Assembly (NCBI GenBank): GCA_948474755.1
Contig: CAOLHI010000746.1
Span: 458,372 to 522,371, forward strand
Direction of reading: 5' to 3'
Length of the DNA stretch: 64,000 nt
DNA from: Ctenosaura bakeri
Lineage: Eukaryota > Chordata > Lepidosauria > Squamata > Iguanidae
In this document: piece by piece, positions 1 through 12,700 of the stretch
Position numbering within the stretch: position 1 is the first letter of the stretch
Layout of the letters: each line of letters opens with the position of its first letter
Translations under genes and position numbers: made by a program
Notes under the pieces: model-generated
What the model was told of the DNA's origin: nothing
Databases searched by the model: none
What the model saw: the letters and a program-made list of their open reading frames with translations, nothing else

Positions 1-364
1 AAGAGCAGAGGGTTTCTGTTGAGGTCCTGTTAAGTTCCTTCAGTTATGCTGTTTGTCAGGATACTGAAGCATTGTCTCTGGTAACTTTATTTTTATAAGG
101 ACATCTGTGAAAGCACTATGAAGTTACCATTCTCACTTATCTAGAAGTAGTTGTCTTACTTACTGCTATCTTCCCTTAGAGGCTTAGACTGATGCCCTCT
201 TGTATGATTCTTATAGTCTCTCCTTTCTTTGTGCTTTCTTGCCACACTTTAATATGCAGGATGGAAATAGCTTTGTCGGGTGGGGGGCTGGTTTCTTTTT
301 TTAAAAAAGAGAGAAGGTATCAAGATAGTGTTTGTTTGAAGTTTGTACAAATAAAAGTGATGTG

Positions 365-841
365 CAGGTTGAGTTTCCCTTATCCAAAATGCTTGGGGCC
401 AGACATGTTTCAGATTGTGGATTTTTCCTGATTTTGGAATATTTGCATATGCATAATGAGATTATATGCTGTTCTTTTGACACTGGATCCCCTCTTTCAT
501 CAGTTCTTCTCCTCTTGAGAGCAGGTGGGAATTACAAAGGGTCACTTGGACAGCTCATGCTTCTTACAAAATCTCTCACTTAGCTTGATGCCTCTTTTTC
601 CCTTTTAGCTCTTTTGCCTCTCATTTTTGGATCACCCATGCACATGTTGCTTGCAAAGTGAGCTGAGAAGGCAGAAAAGGGACCAAGACAACTGAGAGAC
701 TTTGTAAGCAGCGTTTGCATGCAGTTGCAACCAAGCCTCCATAATTCTCTCATGTTCCCTACAGAAAGAAGACTGGGGTTTTTCCCCCAAAAGTTTTAGA
801 TTTTGGAGCATTTCAAATTTTCCAAAAGGATATTCAAACTG
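365..841. mobile_element. pogo/Tigger-like non-autonomous DNA transposon
   Basis: The left end reads CAGGTTGAGTTTCCCTTATC and the right end, read on the other strand, CAGTTTGAATATCC, so the ends are inverted copies. The TATCCAAAATGCTTGG start followed by a ggaatatttgcatatgcata stretch is typical of the vertebrate Tigger/MER2-like group. A TA follows the right end. No transposase ORF remains. Confidence 0.6.
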
Positions 842-1960
842 TACTTTCATCAACAGTTTCCTGGGATTTCTCCAGATTTCTGGAAAAAGAGTGTTCCAAA
901 ACTGAAAAGAAGCCATTGAGGATAGTTCTGTCCGCCCATTGTTTCATTCTTACAGTACTATCATGCAATTATTATTCAGTTAGCTGCAGAAATCAGAATC
1001 CACTATGACTTCAGGGCCACCTTTTCCCTATCTGTTGAGTGTCCTACATAGGAAAATGGAAGTAATTTTACAGTATATGGTATACTATAGCCCCACTGAC
1101 AATCCTTGCTTCAGTGCTTGTACATAAGACTACTTTTGCTACTTTTATCTTGATAATTAAAGAAAAATAAAAATAGAAGCAAGATTGTAAATCTCCTTTT
1201 TGCTGCAATATTTGTTAAAACTTGTTGAAGCTTGTACTGATTTTTATGACAAACTGTACAACTCTTCTATTTATTCCTTAATGCTGTTATAGGCACCATT
1301 TTTATTGTTCATTTTGTGAAGTGTTCCACTTGAAATTAACAGATGGCTGAATAAAGTGCAGATAAGATGTCCAATGACTTATAATTGAGAATGTGAATGT
1401 AGATTTTTGAAAGTAGAGATTTTCAATTTGCTTGAAGCTGGGCCATGTATATTTGAAGTTGTAAAGTTGTAGATTTTTCTGTTGGTCATTCATTGTGTAG
1501 AAGCACATGTGTGCTGCATGCACAGACTCTGAATAAAAGTTTCCTGCTAATTTTCTTTGTGTTGCAAATGGTTGAAATACCCTAAAATGGTATGCCATCC
1601 TCACAAACTTCTAATCTGAAAAATAAAGGCAGTTGTCTGTACTGTTAATAATATAAGGTTCCATGACACAGTTGGTGCACTATATATTACAATTTCTTGG
1701 GAGAAATCAACATGATTTTAAAATTAGTTTGTGGTACATTATTTTAGTCCCTATCTAGCTAAAGACTGATTAAAAAATACTTCTGTATTGATTCTATTTC
1801 AGTCTCTCAGTTGCTTTTGAAAGTACAACTTATGCCAGTCTTCTGGAACAGCATGAATACTTGTTAGGGTATCTCAGCTGGGGCTCCCATGGTTTATATC
1901 TGGCCTTGTTCATAAACTGGTCATTGGGAGGTTTCTGTTTAATATCTAAATGAAGCTTTT

Positions 1961-2002
1961 CTTTCTCTCTCTCTTTCTTTCTTTCTCTCTTTCTTTCTTT
2001 TC
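1961..2002 (+). repeat. CTTT/CT simple repeat
   Basis: Imperfect run of CTTT and CT units in intron 1. Confidence 0.85.
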
Positions 2003-2208
2003 CAATTCTAAACTTTTAATTGAAAGTTCTAAACAGAAACAAGAGTAAGCACACATGTCTTGTCTGGAACTTCAGAGTTGGTTACAACCAACATTCTGAT
2101 GCCATCCAGGTCTGTAGTCTGCTGGCTATCCACAATATCCTGAAGATGTAGATTAAGCTCAATTGAAACAAGACGGAAGATATTTGGACATCATTCAGTG
2201 GAGTTATA

Positions 2209-2594
2209 CAATCAGCCTTCCATATTTACGGGTTTCACTTCTGCGGATTTGATTATTCACAGATTATTTGCTGTCAGCTCTGCTGTGGCCCTATGCCATT
2301 TTCAGTAGGGACTGCAAGCCTCGTGAGGCTGAGAAACTGTAAATGAGGCTAGTAAGTCCCTATTAAAGATGGTGTGGGGCAGCAGTGGTGGTGGCAGTAA
2401 GACCCTCCAGCCACCCACTTCTGCCTTATGAAAGAACCCTAATGCCTCAAAGGAGTCCATAGTGAATTGAATGTAGTGATCGTACTTTTTGGTGTGTGTT
2501 AAATATGGGTTGGGAGGGCCTAGAGTTATTCAGTTTTTTTCACTTTCATGGGGGTCCTGTGCCCCTAACTCTAGCAAATGTGGAGAGATGACTG
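2209..2594. mobile_element. pogo/Tigger-like MITE with TA target-site duplication
   Basis: Flanked by TA at 2207-2208 and 2595-2596. The left end is CAATCAGCCTTCCATATTTA and the right end, reversed, CAGTCATCTCTCCACATTTG. The subterminal sequence ggggcacaggac...ctgaataac, read on the minus strand, matches the right end of the larger element at 57340-58647. The two are therefore copies of one family. Confidence 0.75.
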
Positions 2595-3193
2595 TATTTC
2601 CTTTGGTTGCAGTGGTACTCACTCAGAACTGGTTTAGAGCCTTGAAGCTCTTTTGAAGATCGTACTTGATTGCTAAAAATGGGTAGTGGTGCTAGCCAGG
2701 AAAGTTTTTTATTTGCTGCAGCAGTGGACAGTCTGTGGCCCTCGGGGGGAGGGGAATAGAGAGATCTTCCCCTCTTATAATATATGCCTTTGTGGTCTTG
2801 ATGAATGAGTAGTGTGTGCTTTATGGGGCTGCTCTTGAAGACTGCTTGGAAATATCCAATTATACATAACATCATACTACACAATAAAAACAGGATGTGA
2901 GAACAGTTTGTTTATGATTTTCCCTCTGCCTTCCTATGCTCTTTTGAGCCAAAATAAGGTGCTGTTGCAGTACTTTTCACTATCATACCTGTGATCTTAC
3001 AGACATGTGCTTAGATATTGTTGCTTCCTGTGTGTTTGTCCACATGATGCTTAAGATCTTTTAGTGAGGCCATATTTCATTTATCCTGATTATGTGAGAT
3101 AAAATGGCGAATAAGTAATAGCAAGGCCAGTACTGCACTTACAGGCCCAGGAAGGCTCTATCTGTGGAGTTCAGAACTAGCTGTTCATTTACA

Positions 3194-3325
3194 GCAGATG
3201 TGGGAATGGTGTGGTCCTCCAGGTATTGGTGGGCTGCAACTCCCATTGGTCCTGTTTTGCTTAGCTAATGGTGAGGAATGCTGGAAGCTACAGTCCAACA
3301 AACCAGAAGAGCGACACAATTCCCG
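3194..3325. mobile_element. hAT-like MITE fragment
   Basis: Carries the pattern gtggtcctccagg...ctgcaactcccattgg...agctacagtccaac, which is palindromic in outline and recurs many times in this window. Termini and target-site duplication are not clear. Confidence 0.45.
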
Positions 3326-3619
3326 CTCATTTCATACCTTTCCAAAGCTTTTGGCTGGTTTGGGGAGGCCATTCATGTTTTGACTGGTTTGGGGAGGCCA
3401 TTCATGGGTGTCTTCTCTGACTCTGAATTGGTATATTTGACTGCAGTTCATTGTAGCACATTCAGCTTTTTGCGTTATATTTACTTCTTTTTAATGTAAA
3501 CAGCTTTAAGTTCAGAAAGGTGGCATATAAATCAATATCAGTTCACAGAAAATGCTGTGCCACCTGTAAATAGTATTGAGGGGAATCGTTGACCTGATTT
3601 TTTTTTTCCTGTACAACAG

Positions 3620-3721
3620 GCAAGCACACACCTTAACTGTCCTGTTCATTCTCACCTGTACCCTGGGATATGTGACTCTGCTTGAAGAGACTCCACAGGA
3701 TACAGCCTACAATACAAAGAG
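3620..3721 (+). CDS. PTDSS2: PTDSS2 exon 2 (first coding exon in window)
   Basis: The acceptor is ...acaacag at 3613-3619 and the donor is gtaaca at 3722. The exon starts with the last base of a Trp codon and ends with two bases of an Arg codon. It encodes [20 protein letters not shown] followed by [13 protein letters not shown], covering the first transmembrane segment and the loop after it. Exon numbers here assume a single upstream coding exon, as in mammals. Confidence 0.96.
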
Positions 3722-6700
3722 GTAACAAGGTTTCACATATGTGTTACAGGGCAAACTTTGCATAGCCAGTTTATGAACAGGCTAGCTGTTTTTTATTACT
3801 CTTTTAAATAGGTGTGGTCACAGTTAACTGTGATGTCCCAGACTTCTTGTTAAAACTTATTACAGTAAGTTAGTTGAATTTCAATATTGTGTAATTCTGT
3901 AATTTTATTGAAATTTTAACCTTTTCTGTCATATAAGGAAAAAATAGTGTGAATAGACATGTACTGGACACCACTGAGAATTAGATGGTATCTTCCATTG
4001 CATATGTATGTGTGCATGCACACAGAGGTAGAGAATGTAGTATTAACTTGGCTTTTACAATGCAGTATTTATGGGATAAATAAAAATGAATCTACGTTAG
4101 TTTCAGTGAAATAAAATATTTTTAAATAGAGAGCACTACACTTTGTATGTCATGGTATTTTTGTAACTGAGTCATAAATGGGAGCTTCTAGTTGATATTC
4201 TTCCTATAAACAAAAGTATTTAAAGTATCTGAAAATATCAAACAAAAAACAAAACAACAGTCTTCCATTCATAAGTAGAAGCATATCTTGTTCTAGTGGG
4301 CTAAAAACAAACAAACAAAACAGAAAGATTACTAAGTTTATCATTCAAACCTCAATAGGCTAACCTTGCTACCATCCTACATTTTCTGTGTGTGACATCA
4401 GATAAGGCCTTGTTCAACCCACTTTCAGTTTCACCTCTGTTACAGTAAGATAACAAGGCTACAGTCAAACCAATCTAGTATGGTCATAGTGAATTGTATA
4501 ATGGTGTATGATCAAAGCGGATGAGAGATGCAGTTACAGTGAAAATTTTAGACTGTTTTAGCTCTTGATGATTTTGTTACTTAAATTACATTGAGAACCT
4601 GTATATGAAAGATAATATGTATTTAATTATTTGGTAATACGGTACATAATTACGTACACTACTACTTGTGAGTATGCTTTCATAAACTAATTGCATTGCT
4701 GTTCCACTGGAATAGCTTCCTCCTGAATGATAATTCAGACTTGGCTTAATTATAAGGCAAAGGTCTTATATGCATACTTCAAGTGATGACAAAAACTATT
4801 TCTGATTATAATGCTTAATTGGGAGGGTCTAAATTGTTAAATTACAGATTACTAAAAAAAAAAGGATTTGAACAAAACTTTTCCCAAACATGCAGTACTT
4901 TCTTCCTTCTTTATAGCATTAATGATTAATCTGGATAGCTTCTAACCATAGTTTGCCTTTTGTACAAACTGGGAAACTGGTTACTAGTTCCGCAGCTGCC
5001 CAGGCAATTAAACTGTAAGTTGTTATAATATGCTGAACCATGCTTTCCTGTCTTGGACAAATGGGAAATGATAATTTAATTAGAGGCTGCCTAGCTTGTT
5101 TGCATCACAGATGGAGGAGCATAGGGAGTGTGGGTTTGGGCAATAGATTTATTCCTATCTTGGCTTATTAAATGGGAGAGGCAGTCATCCAAAATCAGTC
5201 TATAGGTTTTCTTATGAAATATGTGTTTGCTCTCAGACAAATGTCATCTGTGTCTAGTGAGATGTTTCAAACAAAATATTTTCTGTTGAGCACAGAATTT
5301 AAAGTCAGACTGTATAATGCTACCTATAGAACACTGATTGAATTGCCTTACTCTTTCAGTGGTATGCCTTTAGAATCCTTTGTCTTTGCATGTGGGTTAT
5401 AAAATATGATCAGTTTTTCCATTGAGGTCAGTACTAAAGATCTTGTGTTTGTATATGAGCCTGGTTATATGGATTGATCCAGGCACAGGATTGATAAACT
5501 GCTTTCATGATTCTCTATTCTGCTTGAATATACCTCTAATACTTTCAAACAGAGAATGGCCGATTCCCTGTTTGCCTTATGAGCTTATCTTGGTAGTAAT
5601 TAATGGTATAAGTACCTTTTTATTCAGAAACTAAAAATTTAAATACATTCTATGGAATGAAGCTGTGAATTGTAAGTAGGAAGGAACAGAATGAAGTGTC
5701 TGGAATCGTGGGGTATTGTACACAGTAATAATTGTTTAGATTCCTCTTATATGTTGGTTTGTTTCAGCCAAAGTTAAGATTAACCACAGTTCAGGATATG
5801 AATTTTAATTACACACTGAAACCATAGCTAGTCTGAAAAGGAAGTGGAGCTCCCAATTTCTTTGCAGCCATGTTGAATATCTTTTTGTGTGCCCAAGTTG
5901 AAGGCTCACTTGAGCTTTCTCATAGTGACAAACCAAGGTTTAAAACTATGTGTGAGCAATGTCTTCGAGCTTTCTTAAAGCCAAATTAATCAAGTTCCTT
6001 AGTGGGCTTGTTAGTGTACACTTCTAACTATTTAAGTTTGCAGTTTGTTAACTTTGTTACTATTTACAAATTGTCACCCTGTATCCATGATGAAGCAAAA
6101 TGATAAAGCAAAAGAAAATCCCACAGTAAACATCCAATCAGGCTTTATTTTGAAGCAAATGCATACATGAACAGTCTTCTGTTGCTACTGGATTTTTATC
6201 CTTACTCATGTATGGAAGATTTGGAGGTGGAGATTGTTTTCTGTGTTTTGGCTTTTTGCTATATGGATTTCTGTATTTTCTTTCCAAAATCTACTGGCTT
6301 ATAACATGTTCTGCAGAAATATAGACATTCATACATTGTGCAATGTGTTAAAAATGTGAACCTAGCTCTTCTTTCACATTTTACAGTGATCAGCACAATA
6401 GACCTTGTGTTAATCAAACTAAACATTTGATGGAATCTTTGGTATTAAAGGATAAAAGGGGTGGCTGTTGCTGAGGCTACAGCTAACAGGCACACAGCTT
6501 TATTTTCTATTGTTCGTCTATCTGGTATGGAGTTGTGGTCAGATCAGTTCCATGTGATAAAAATACCATCAGGCATTAGTTGGATGATCTGTTATTTCAC
6601 CAATTTGTGATGTATTTTAAATGGTTGTTAATGAAAATAAAACAACATAAACATACACTTAGTTCTTGTTAATGATTAAGAGTTGGAACCATATTTTCAG

Positions 6701-9700
6701 TCAGTTGTTAATGGTAGCTTTTGGTTGACACAGTCCTCTGGGTATGTGGATGGTTCCAGTTTTGGGTTCTTAAGAACCAGTACAAGCCTTGCAACTAATA
6801 TTTCATTGTTGGTCACACAAAGTTAGTGAATTGTTATGACTACATTACTTGTAACACACTAGTCTATTTCCTACTGTTTAAAATTAAAATCCTGCTGCTT
6901 TGGTTTTATGGATCATTTTAATGAAGATGTGAGCCTTTTATTTAGCTCTAAATTTTTTCTGTGACTAGGTACAGTTTCATAAATAATCTATGTGAACTGG
7001 ATTCCATTTATAGAGTTACTAAACTCTGTGAACTGTACACTAATCTGAACTGTACGCAGTTTGGTCTTGCTACACCTGATACATATGTGTGTGGTACTTC
7101 AAAATAAGATTTATCTTCTTGGTCGAGGAGCAATTGAATTTCACTTTGTGGTGAATTGAATGTGCCTCTTGCTACAAAGTGAGTCTTTTTGTAGTAAGAG
7201 GCATGTGAAACTCGTCTTATTTGCCTTTACTTACTACATTAGGGTCTATGAATTTGTTCACTATGGTGAATATACTCTCCCTGTCCAGCAAGTATGATTC
7301 TGTTTTATGTAGAATTGATGAGGCTCCTCTCTTCCCAAGCTGGTAGAGAGGTTGTGGATAGGATCAATTCTGCACTTGTGCTGTGTTTCAGAGTCACTCC
7401 ACTTCCTTTGAAGGTCATCATGATATTGGAGGCAAAACTCTAATCTTCCCCAGATTAAGAGAAAGGTATGGTCATGATAAACACTGATTTGGGTTGGCAA
7501 TGAAAACAAGACAAAACCTGTGGGCCTCTGTCCTTAAACCTGGCCAGTAAACCTGAGGCCCTTTCTGTAGAAGTTTTCTAAGCCAGTGGGAAAATACTAG
7601 GGAGCCTTTACAGCCATTCCCTCATATAGAAAAATGCACCTACATTTTTATCTTTGAAAAATAGCATTAAAATTTGGGAATGGTATTGTTGATTTTGGAA
7701 AAGTTGATGGAGTTTGTGAGGAATTTGTGGGTTTGTGTTCTTTATGGAAATATCCTAGAAGAAAGTAATGTGATGAAGGGTGTTCTGTTAGGCTGGTACA
7801 GCAACTAAGCATCCTAAGGATGTTTTATTTGGCGTTAGTCTTCATTGACTGAAGCGCACTGCCATCAAATGCAGCTGAAAGTACAGCAAATCTCTATCGT
7901 TTTACAAGGACATTTTCAGAGTGATAATTTATTTTAAATAATTCTGTATCACATTTCAGAATCCATTGAGGTAATGTACAAAAGTTTTTTTTTAAAAAAA
8001 AATCCACATAAAACTTACCAAACAACATTTAAAACTCTAAAAGCAACTTTGAAAGTCAGCCTAAAAAAAGTCAAGATAAAAAGTGTTTTTTAAATTGATT
8101 CTGTGTAAGGAAACAACATTTGAAATTCTAAAAACACAGTTATGTCTCAGACCTTTTCTAGAACGCAGAGAGAGTAGAGGCCAACTGCAGCTCCATAGGA
8201 AGTTCATACCATAGTTGTACAAGATGGGGAATGACATTGTTTAAACATGATGTGATGCTGGCATAAATTCATTGTGTGTTTCTGCTTGCATCTCTGATCT
8301 TCTGTTATCTGCAAATGTAAAGTTTATTCCCTCCTTATTTTTCCCCTGTGAAATGGCACTTCTCTGAACAGGGAACCATTGAACAAACATTTCTATTTAT
8401 TGCTTACATATCTCATCACTTTCTGGGGGAAAGGTCAATCTTGGAATGTCTTTAAAGGAGGGATGGGAATAGTGTTGCCCTGTAGGCTCTGGAAGCCTGA
8501 AGGGCCCTCATTGCCAAAAAAAAAAAAAAGATAGGGCAGAACAGAATCATGCCTCTGGAAACTTCCAGAACCATAATTCTTGGCTACACAAAATGCCCCA
8601 TGGTGTTTTCCAGTTCCAAGCCATTCTTTCTGAACAGGTCCTCAGGCTAAAGTGATCCAGTGGGTGGAAGATGGGATTAGCATGGCCCTTAGAGCCTCTG
8701 CTTATGCCTGCTGTTTCAAAGAAACGTTAAGCCAGTCCATTGCAGAATGCCTTGCTAAGAGATGCAGTAGGATCCTCTCATGGGGACAAGAGCTGTTCTG
8801 TCAAACTGAACTCTCTATTCCCTGAACTCTTCCTTTTTTTCTTGCCAGAACACCATGAAAATTGGGTCAGTCCCAGGGTGCTTTGTTGTTTTTATGGTGT
8901 GCTAGAAGAAAACTCTGACTTGAGGTTAAGCATTATTTACATGATGTAGTAAAAATTACATACTTGTTCCTTTCAGTGTGGACTTCCCACTGGACCCGAT
9001 AGCTAATGTTTTAGCCATATAGATAGTCTTTGGCTGTATGGATGATCTGCCTTGAAAATAAAAGATGGAGAAGCTGTCCATTCCTTTTGGTACAAAAAGG
9101 CAAAAGCAAGCCTGAGCTGAACTTTCTCCTTGTGATCTCTCATTCCCTCATCATGAGTTGGAAAAGGCTCTTCTCAACTTCACAGAATTTTTCAATAGAT
9201 TCATTGTGATAGGATGAACCTCCCTCTCAGCTCCAGCATGCTCTTTTCCATTTGGTCATGTGGCATCCCCTTCTCTCACTTGCCCATTCCCTGGCCTCAC
9301 AATTTTAACAATATGCAGTATAACGAGCACACTGTCGGTAGCATACTTGTCCATTTGAATGGAGGTTCTGAAACAATACATCAAAGTGGGACTTGAAACA
9401 AAACATTGTAGTGAAAAGTTATTCTGCACACTGTTGGTGGGAAACAGATGTCCCAGTTATAGCAGTAAAAATTGGGAATTTTTATTATTTATTTATTTAT
9501 GTTTTACAGCTACCACAGCAGTAACATTTCTACTGTACAGCAGTGGTTCTTAACCTCACAAGGGGTCTGCAGAGCTCTGCTGCTGAATACCAACAGAGCA
9601 GGGACATGGCAGCAAGTGGAGGTTATGGTTGCTGAAGTTACTACCTTCTTTGCAAACTGTGACTTTGGAAATCAAGATCTCAATCCCCATTCAGCCATGG

Positions 9701-12700
9701 AAACCTACTGGGTTGCCTCAGGCAAGTCATATTCTCCCAGCTTCAGAGAAAGGCAGAGACAACAAATCTTGCCAAGAAAATCCTCATGCAAGGGTTTTGG
9801 CAAGATTTCTTCAGAGGGACATTTGCCTTTGCCTTCCTTTGAGGCTGAGAGAGTGTGGCTCACCCAAGGTCACTCAGTGTCTGAGCAGGGGGTTGAATCT
9901 TAGGCTCTAGAAGCTGTTAATAAATAAATAAATACTGAGAAATTTAAATAAATACTTGAGAAATTTAAATAAATACTTGACTATCTAATCTAAATTTAAA
10001 TATTTAAATTGTGAGTTAAGTCTTGGGGGACCCCAGCAAAAATATATATATTTTCAGGGAGTCCCCAATAAAGAAAAGATTAAGAAACACTGTTATACAG
10101 TATTACCATACTTTTCCACTACTAATTGACTGTAATCATTTTTGTGTTTATCCCTAACAGTACTACTTTAATTTTACGTCAATACTACCAGAAATGATAA
10201 ATATAATAAACGAATGGCTACAAACATGTTAATGTCCTCTCAGGAAAAGTGGGCTTTTTTATTTGTCTCTTGTTGGGATCCAGGCTGTTTGGTAGATACG
10301 AAAAGCTGAGAACCATTTCTGCACAATGCTCTCTGCTCAGGTTCCATTCTCCTTCCAGCCACACTGCTTATCCCTCAGTCACAATCCCATGGCAGCTCAG
10401 CACCCTCAGTCCTCCTTCTGGGTTCCCTCACTTAGAGTTTTTCTAAAGATTTGTTGCCCTTTTGCACGCCTTTTTTCCCCCTCCCTCAAAGCCTGCTTAT
10501 AGTATGTATAATAGTACTCATCAGTGGTTCTTCATCTTTTCTTTACCAGTGACCCCCTGTAGATATGGTTTGTTGCCAGGGCCCCCAAAACTTAACTCAA
10601 GATTTAAATATTCAAATTTAAATTTAAATATTCAAGTATTCATTTAAATATTCAAGTTTTTGTTTAAAGCTGTTCATCAGTTGCTCTGCCTTATCCCTTA
10701 TTCTTCCAACAGACAATGCAAAGGAAAGAAAGCTTTCTTTTGAGGGTTTGTGGAGTAGCGTACTGAGATCCTTCAAGTGCCAGGAGAGTAGAATGAACTG
10801 ACTTTTCCTGAAGGAAGGTTATGAATGGAAGGTAGACCTTTAAAAAAAAATTCTTTTGCTCTTTCTCACCAAGCAGTACCTGAATAGTAAGGGTCTCAGT
10901 GCTGCTTTGGGGGAAAGTGCAAAAGGAATGTCATCTCCCTCTGAAGGAGCACAAAAGTACTTCTTTTGAAAGCACCTTCCCTGTCTGTTCTCAGCACTCC
11001 TTCAGAGAGAAATGATGTTTCCTTCGAGTGTTCCCTCAAAGTAGCACTGAGACCCTCACCATTTTGCTTTCAAGCAGCCACAAGAATAAAGGGACTCCCT
11101 TCCATTCTTGTGGCTGCTTGGAAATGAAGCTTTGCCACCCTGCTCGACCCTGGGCTCAGGCAGCATTGCCACACTCACCACAAAAGGCCTGGGCTGGGCT
11201 GGCCTTCTGGGCTCTCTAGAACACCTGCGCAGTAGTGCCTGGAGCATCGGCACAAGACATGCCAGCATGCCATCACCACTGCCGCCACCATCATTGCCTC
11301 TGCCTTTCAGGAATCTGAGAAATGCTGCATCAACCAGCCACAAACAGCTGAGACATTTTTTTATCCCTTAAATCCAGGATTTCCCCCATTTCCTGGGACG
11401 ATTGGCAACTCTACATGGACCCCCTATAAGGGGTCTGCGGACCCCAGGTTAAGAACTAATGGTATACGTATATTAGTATATATAGTATAGTTCTGTCTCT
11501 TTGAGCTCTGCTGTCCATTGACATAGATAAGGACAAGCCAAATTCATCGCAAAGTGAATTCCAGTTTATTTTGATGGATCCCTTCTCAGACGTACAGCTC
11601 TCTTGTGTCTGTCCTCACGCCAGTGGTATCTTCAGCTTTAGAATTAAAAGGGTGTGGTATTTGCTTCATTCACTTACTGTTTTTACTCCAAGCTACCCAA
11701 ACAGGCTGCTCAGGAAGGAATTTGCTTGCTTCCAAAGCATTCTTTATTTAAGGAAATCCCGCTTAGCAACACCTTGTACATGCTTCTGACAAATCCCTCC
11801 TTTTGTTGACCAAAACAGTCTTTGGGTTTTCATAAAACAGTTCACTGGGTGTGGCTTTCAGCAAAAGTTGAATTCTGCACTGAGTTGGAGCAAAGTTAGC
11901 TTTCTTCTTTGTATGGTTCTGGCTAATGAAACATTTAAAATATCTTGATCATTATTATAACATGAACTAGACTTCATGATACTTCAGCTTTATCAAATTT
12001 ACAGTCTCCTAAAAATAGTCATTAGTAGTCTTTTGTTCTGATTTTAGACAGTATTTGAACATTGACATATTTTATGAACAAGTATGTGCTAATGAACATT
12101 TTCTTTTCAATTTTTATTTAGAGGAATTGTTGCTAGCATTTTAGTTTTCTTGTGTTTTGGAGTCACTCAAGCTAAAGATGGGCCATTTTCAAGACCTCAT
12201 CCAGGTAATCCAAACTGCTCATTATTCTTGATAAAATAGATCTGCTGGGAGAACCAGTTTGTCAAAACACAGGGAGTCAAACCTGATCAGTTGCTAGCAC
12301 ATCTGTGAAGAAAGACCAAAGTATTTACAGTTACAATTTAGTGCAATAGAACACATAACAGAATTCCCTGTTCAGCCAGAATAGAGGTGCTGATAGAAGG
12401 ATAAAGTCTTGTTGCAGAAGGAGACTTCCACTTGTTTAACATTAGATTTTGACTGGGAAGTAAGTCATGGTAGTCAGTGAGCTTACATAGGCCCTTTCCA
12501 CACCGGCCTATTAAAACGGTGCAGAGTGACCTCCAATGGAGATCTTCTGCACCGTGGAGTGGACTGGGGCGGACTACTTTTTGTAGTTCTGCACCTCAGT
12601 CTGCTCCAGAGCGACCGGAACTAGTCATGCAGCGTGCTTTTTAAAAACTTCTTTTAAGAGGTTTTTAAAAAGTACAAAGCGCGCCACCCCATGTCACTCC

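Larger units (their letters stand above)
1..3619 (+). other. PTDSS2: PTDSS2 intron 1 (3' part)
   Basis: No coding exon is recognisable before the acceptor at 3619, and no CpG-rich first exon is visible. The stretch holds a pogo/Tigger-like element (365-841), a CTTT/CT-rich simple repeat (1961-2002), a second pogo-like element (2209-2594), a hAT-like fragment (3194-3325) and a short LINE-tail-like piece around 3520. The rest is plain AT-rich intron. Confidence 0.8.
3722..12121 (+). other. PTDSS2: PTDSS2 intron 2
   Basis: 8.4 kb. The first 5.8 kb (3722-9532) shows only AT-rich sequence with short homopolymers (for example A-rich runs near 4855, 7990 and 8517) and no gene. The second half holds two hAT-like elements (9541-10092 and 10522-11461). 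No splice-flanked extra exon homologous to PTDSS2 is seen. Confidence 0.75.

Noticed and set aside
1..3619. Search for PTDSS2 exon 1 and promoter in the left end
   Set aside because: No Met-led frame ending in the expected Asn-Thr-Phe-Phe-Trp context with a donor is visible, and there is no CpG-rich stretch. Exon 1 must lie outside.
9472..9903. 143-codon open frame on +
   Set aside because: It runs through a hAT-like element and a SINE pair and has no domain.
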